Positions 6,042 to 6,169 of a stretch of DNA of 6,169 nt are shown here, piece after piece (within the stretch, counting starts at the first letter, position 1; every line of letters starts with the position of its first letter). Below the pieces are notes generated by a model. It was given only the letters and a program-made list of their open reading frames with translations. It had not been told where the DNA came from and ran no database searches. The stretch covers positions 1 to 6,169 of the forward strand of contig DRJW01000448.1 in the NCBI GenBank assembly GCA_011052055.1, given 5' to 3'. This DNA is from Nitrospirota bacterium. Lineage in GTDB: Bacteria; Nitrospinota_A; UBA7883. A program made the position numbers and the translations under genes.

Positions 6042-6130
6042 ATCATCCCCCTATCTTTTTCGGCTATTTACGTTGGGGAGCCTCTAATAATCCATTTCTG
6101 CTACAATCGGCTGTAAAAGGCGCCATGCTT
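6042..6130 (-). promoter_or_regulatory. Leader and probable promoter region of the response regulator
   Basis: Minus-strand sequence upstream of the response regulator. It contains the ribosome site (6052-6047), an AAAAGATAG (6059-6051) that matches the core of the 13-base element found before mms6, and a small dyad TACA-N6-TGTA (6102-6115). TTTACA (6118-6113) resembles a -35 box, but the best -10 candidate sits at a poor spacing, so no exact promoter is assigned. Confidence 0.3.
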
Positions 6131-6169
6131 CGTTGCCGAGTCAAATTCGTTGACGAGTCAAATTCGTCC
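6131..6169. repeat. 17-bp tandem repeat cut by the window end
   Basis: Unit CGTTGMCGAGTCAAATT (M is A or C) occurs at 6131-6147 and 6148-6164, differing at one position, and a third copy may begin (CGTCC differs from CGTTG after three bases). Each copy contains an imperfect dyad with outer arms ACGA/TCGT (second copy 6153-6167). The 17-base period does not preserve a reading frame, so a regulatory or structural repeat is more likely than a protein repeat. The true copy number is hidden by the edge. Confidence 0.65.

Overview
The window reads as part of a magnetosome gene cluster from a magnetotactic bacterium. Every gene I can support lies on the minus strand, so transcription runs from high to low coordinates. 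In that order the genes are: a receiver-only response regulator (6041-5652); an AT-rich non-coding stretch of about 330 bases; an Mms6-type crystal-shaping protein (5324-4902); an MmsF/MamF-type membrane protein (4883-4557); MamH, an MFS transporter (4433-3114); MamI, a tiny two-helix membrane protein (3038-2829); MamE, an HtrA-type protease with a c-type haem 'magnetochrome' motif and two PDZ domains (2813-918); a ParA/Soj-type ATPase (914-144); and the first 36 codons of an unrecognised gene that runs off the left edge (109-1).

The diagnosis rests on several independent marks in one block: the Gly-Leu repeat followed by AWGP, a helix and YMKSR in Mms6; the DDEY-FHARQG core of MmsF/MamF; the mamH-mamI-mamE order that opens the classical mamAB operon; and a CXXCH motif between the protease and PDZ domains of MamE. 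Mms6 and MmsF are known mainly from magnetite-forming Pseudomonadota with cuboctahedral or prismatic crystals, so that broad group is the most likely source. The sequence alone does not fix the class.

Together the genes cover steps of making a magnetosome: membrane invagination (MamI), iron supply (MamH), protein sorting, proteolysis and redox control (MamE), and control of crystal size and shape (Mms6, MmsF). The ParA ATPase begins 3 bases after mamE, where mamJ and mamK (organelle positioning) lie in the Magnetospirillum operon. This suggests, without proving, that a ParA system positions or segregates the organelles here, with the cut-off next gene as a possible partner.

The most unexpected non-coding signal is upstream of mms6. 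A 13-bp element, CTTAAAAGATAGA, occurs twice on the coding strand, and each copy is followed after exactly 21 bases by a TATA-type hexamer (TATAAT or TATATA). A 9-base core of the element recurs just before the response regulator's ribosome site. The right edge holds a 17-bp tandem repeat cut by the window end. I saw no tRNA, rRNA, CRISPR array, insertion sequence or convincing terminator.
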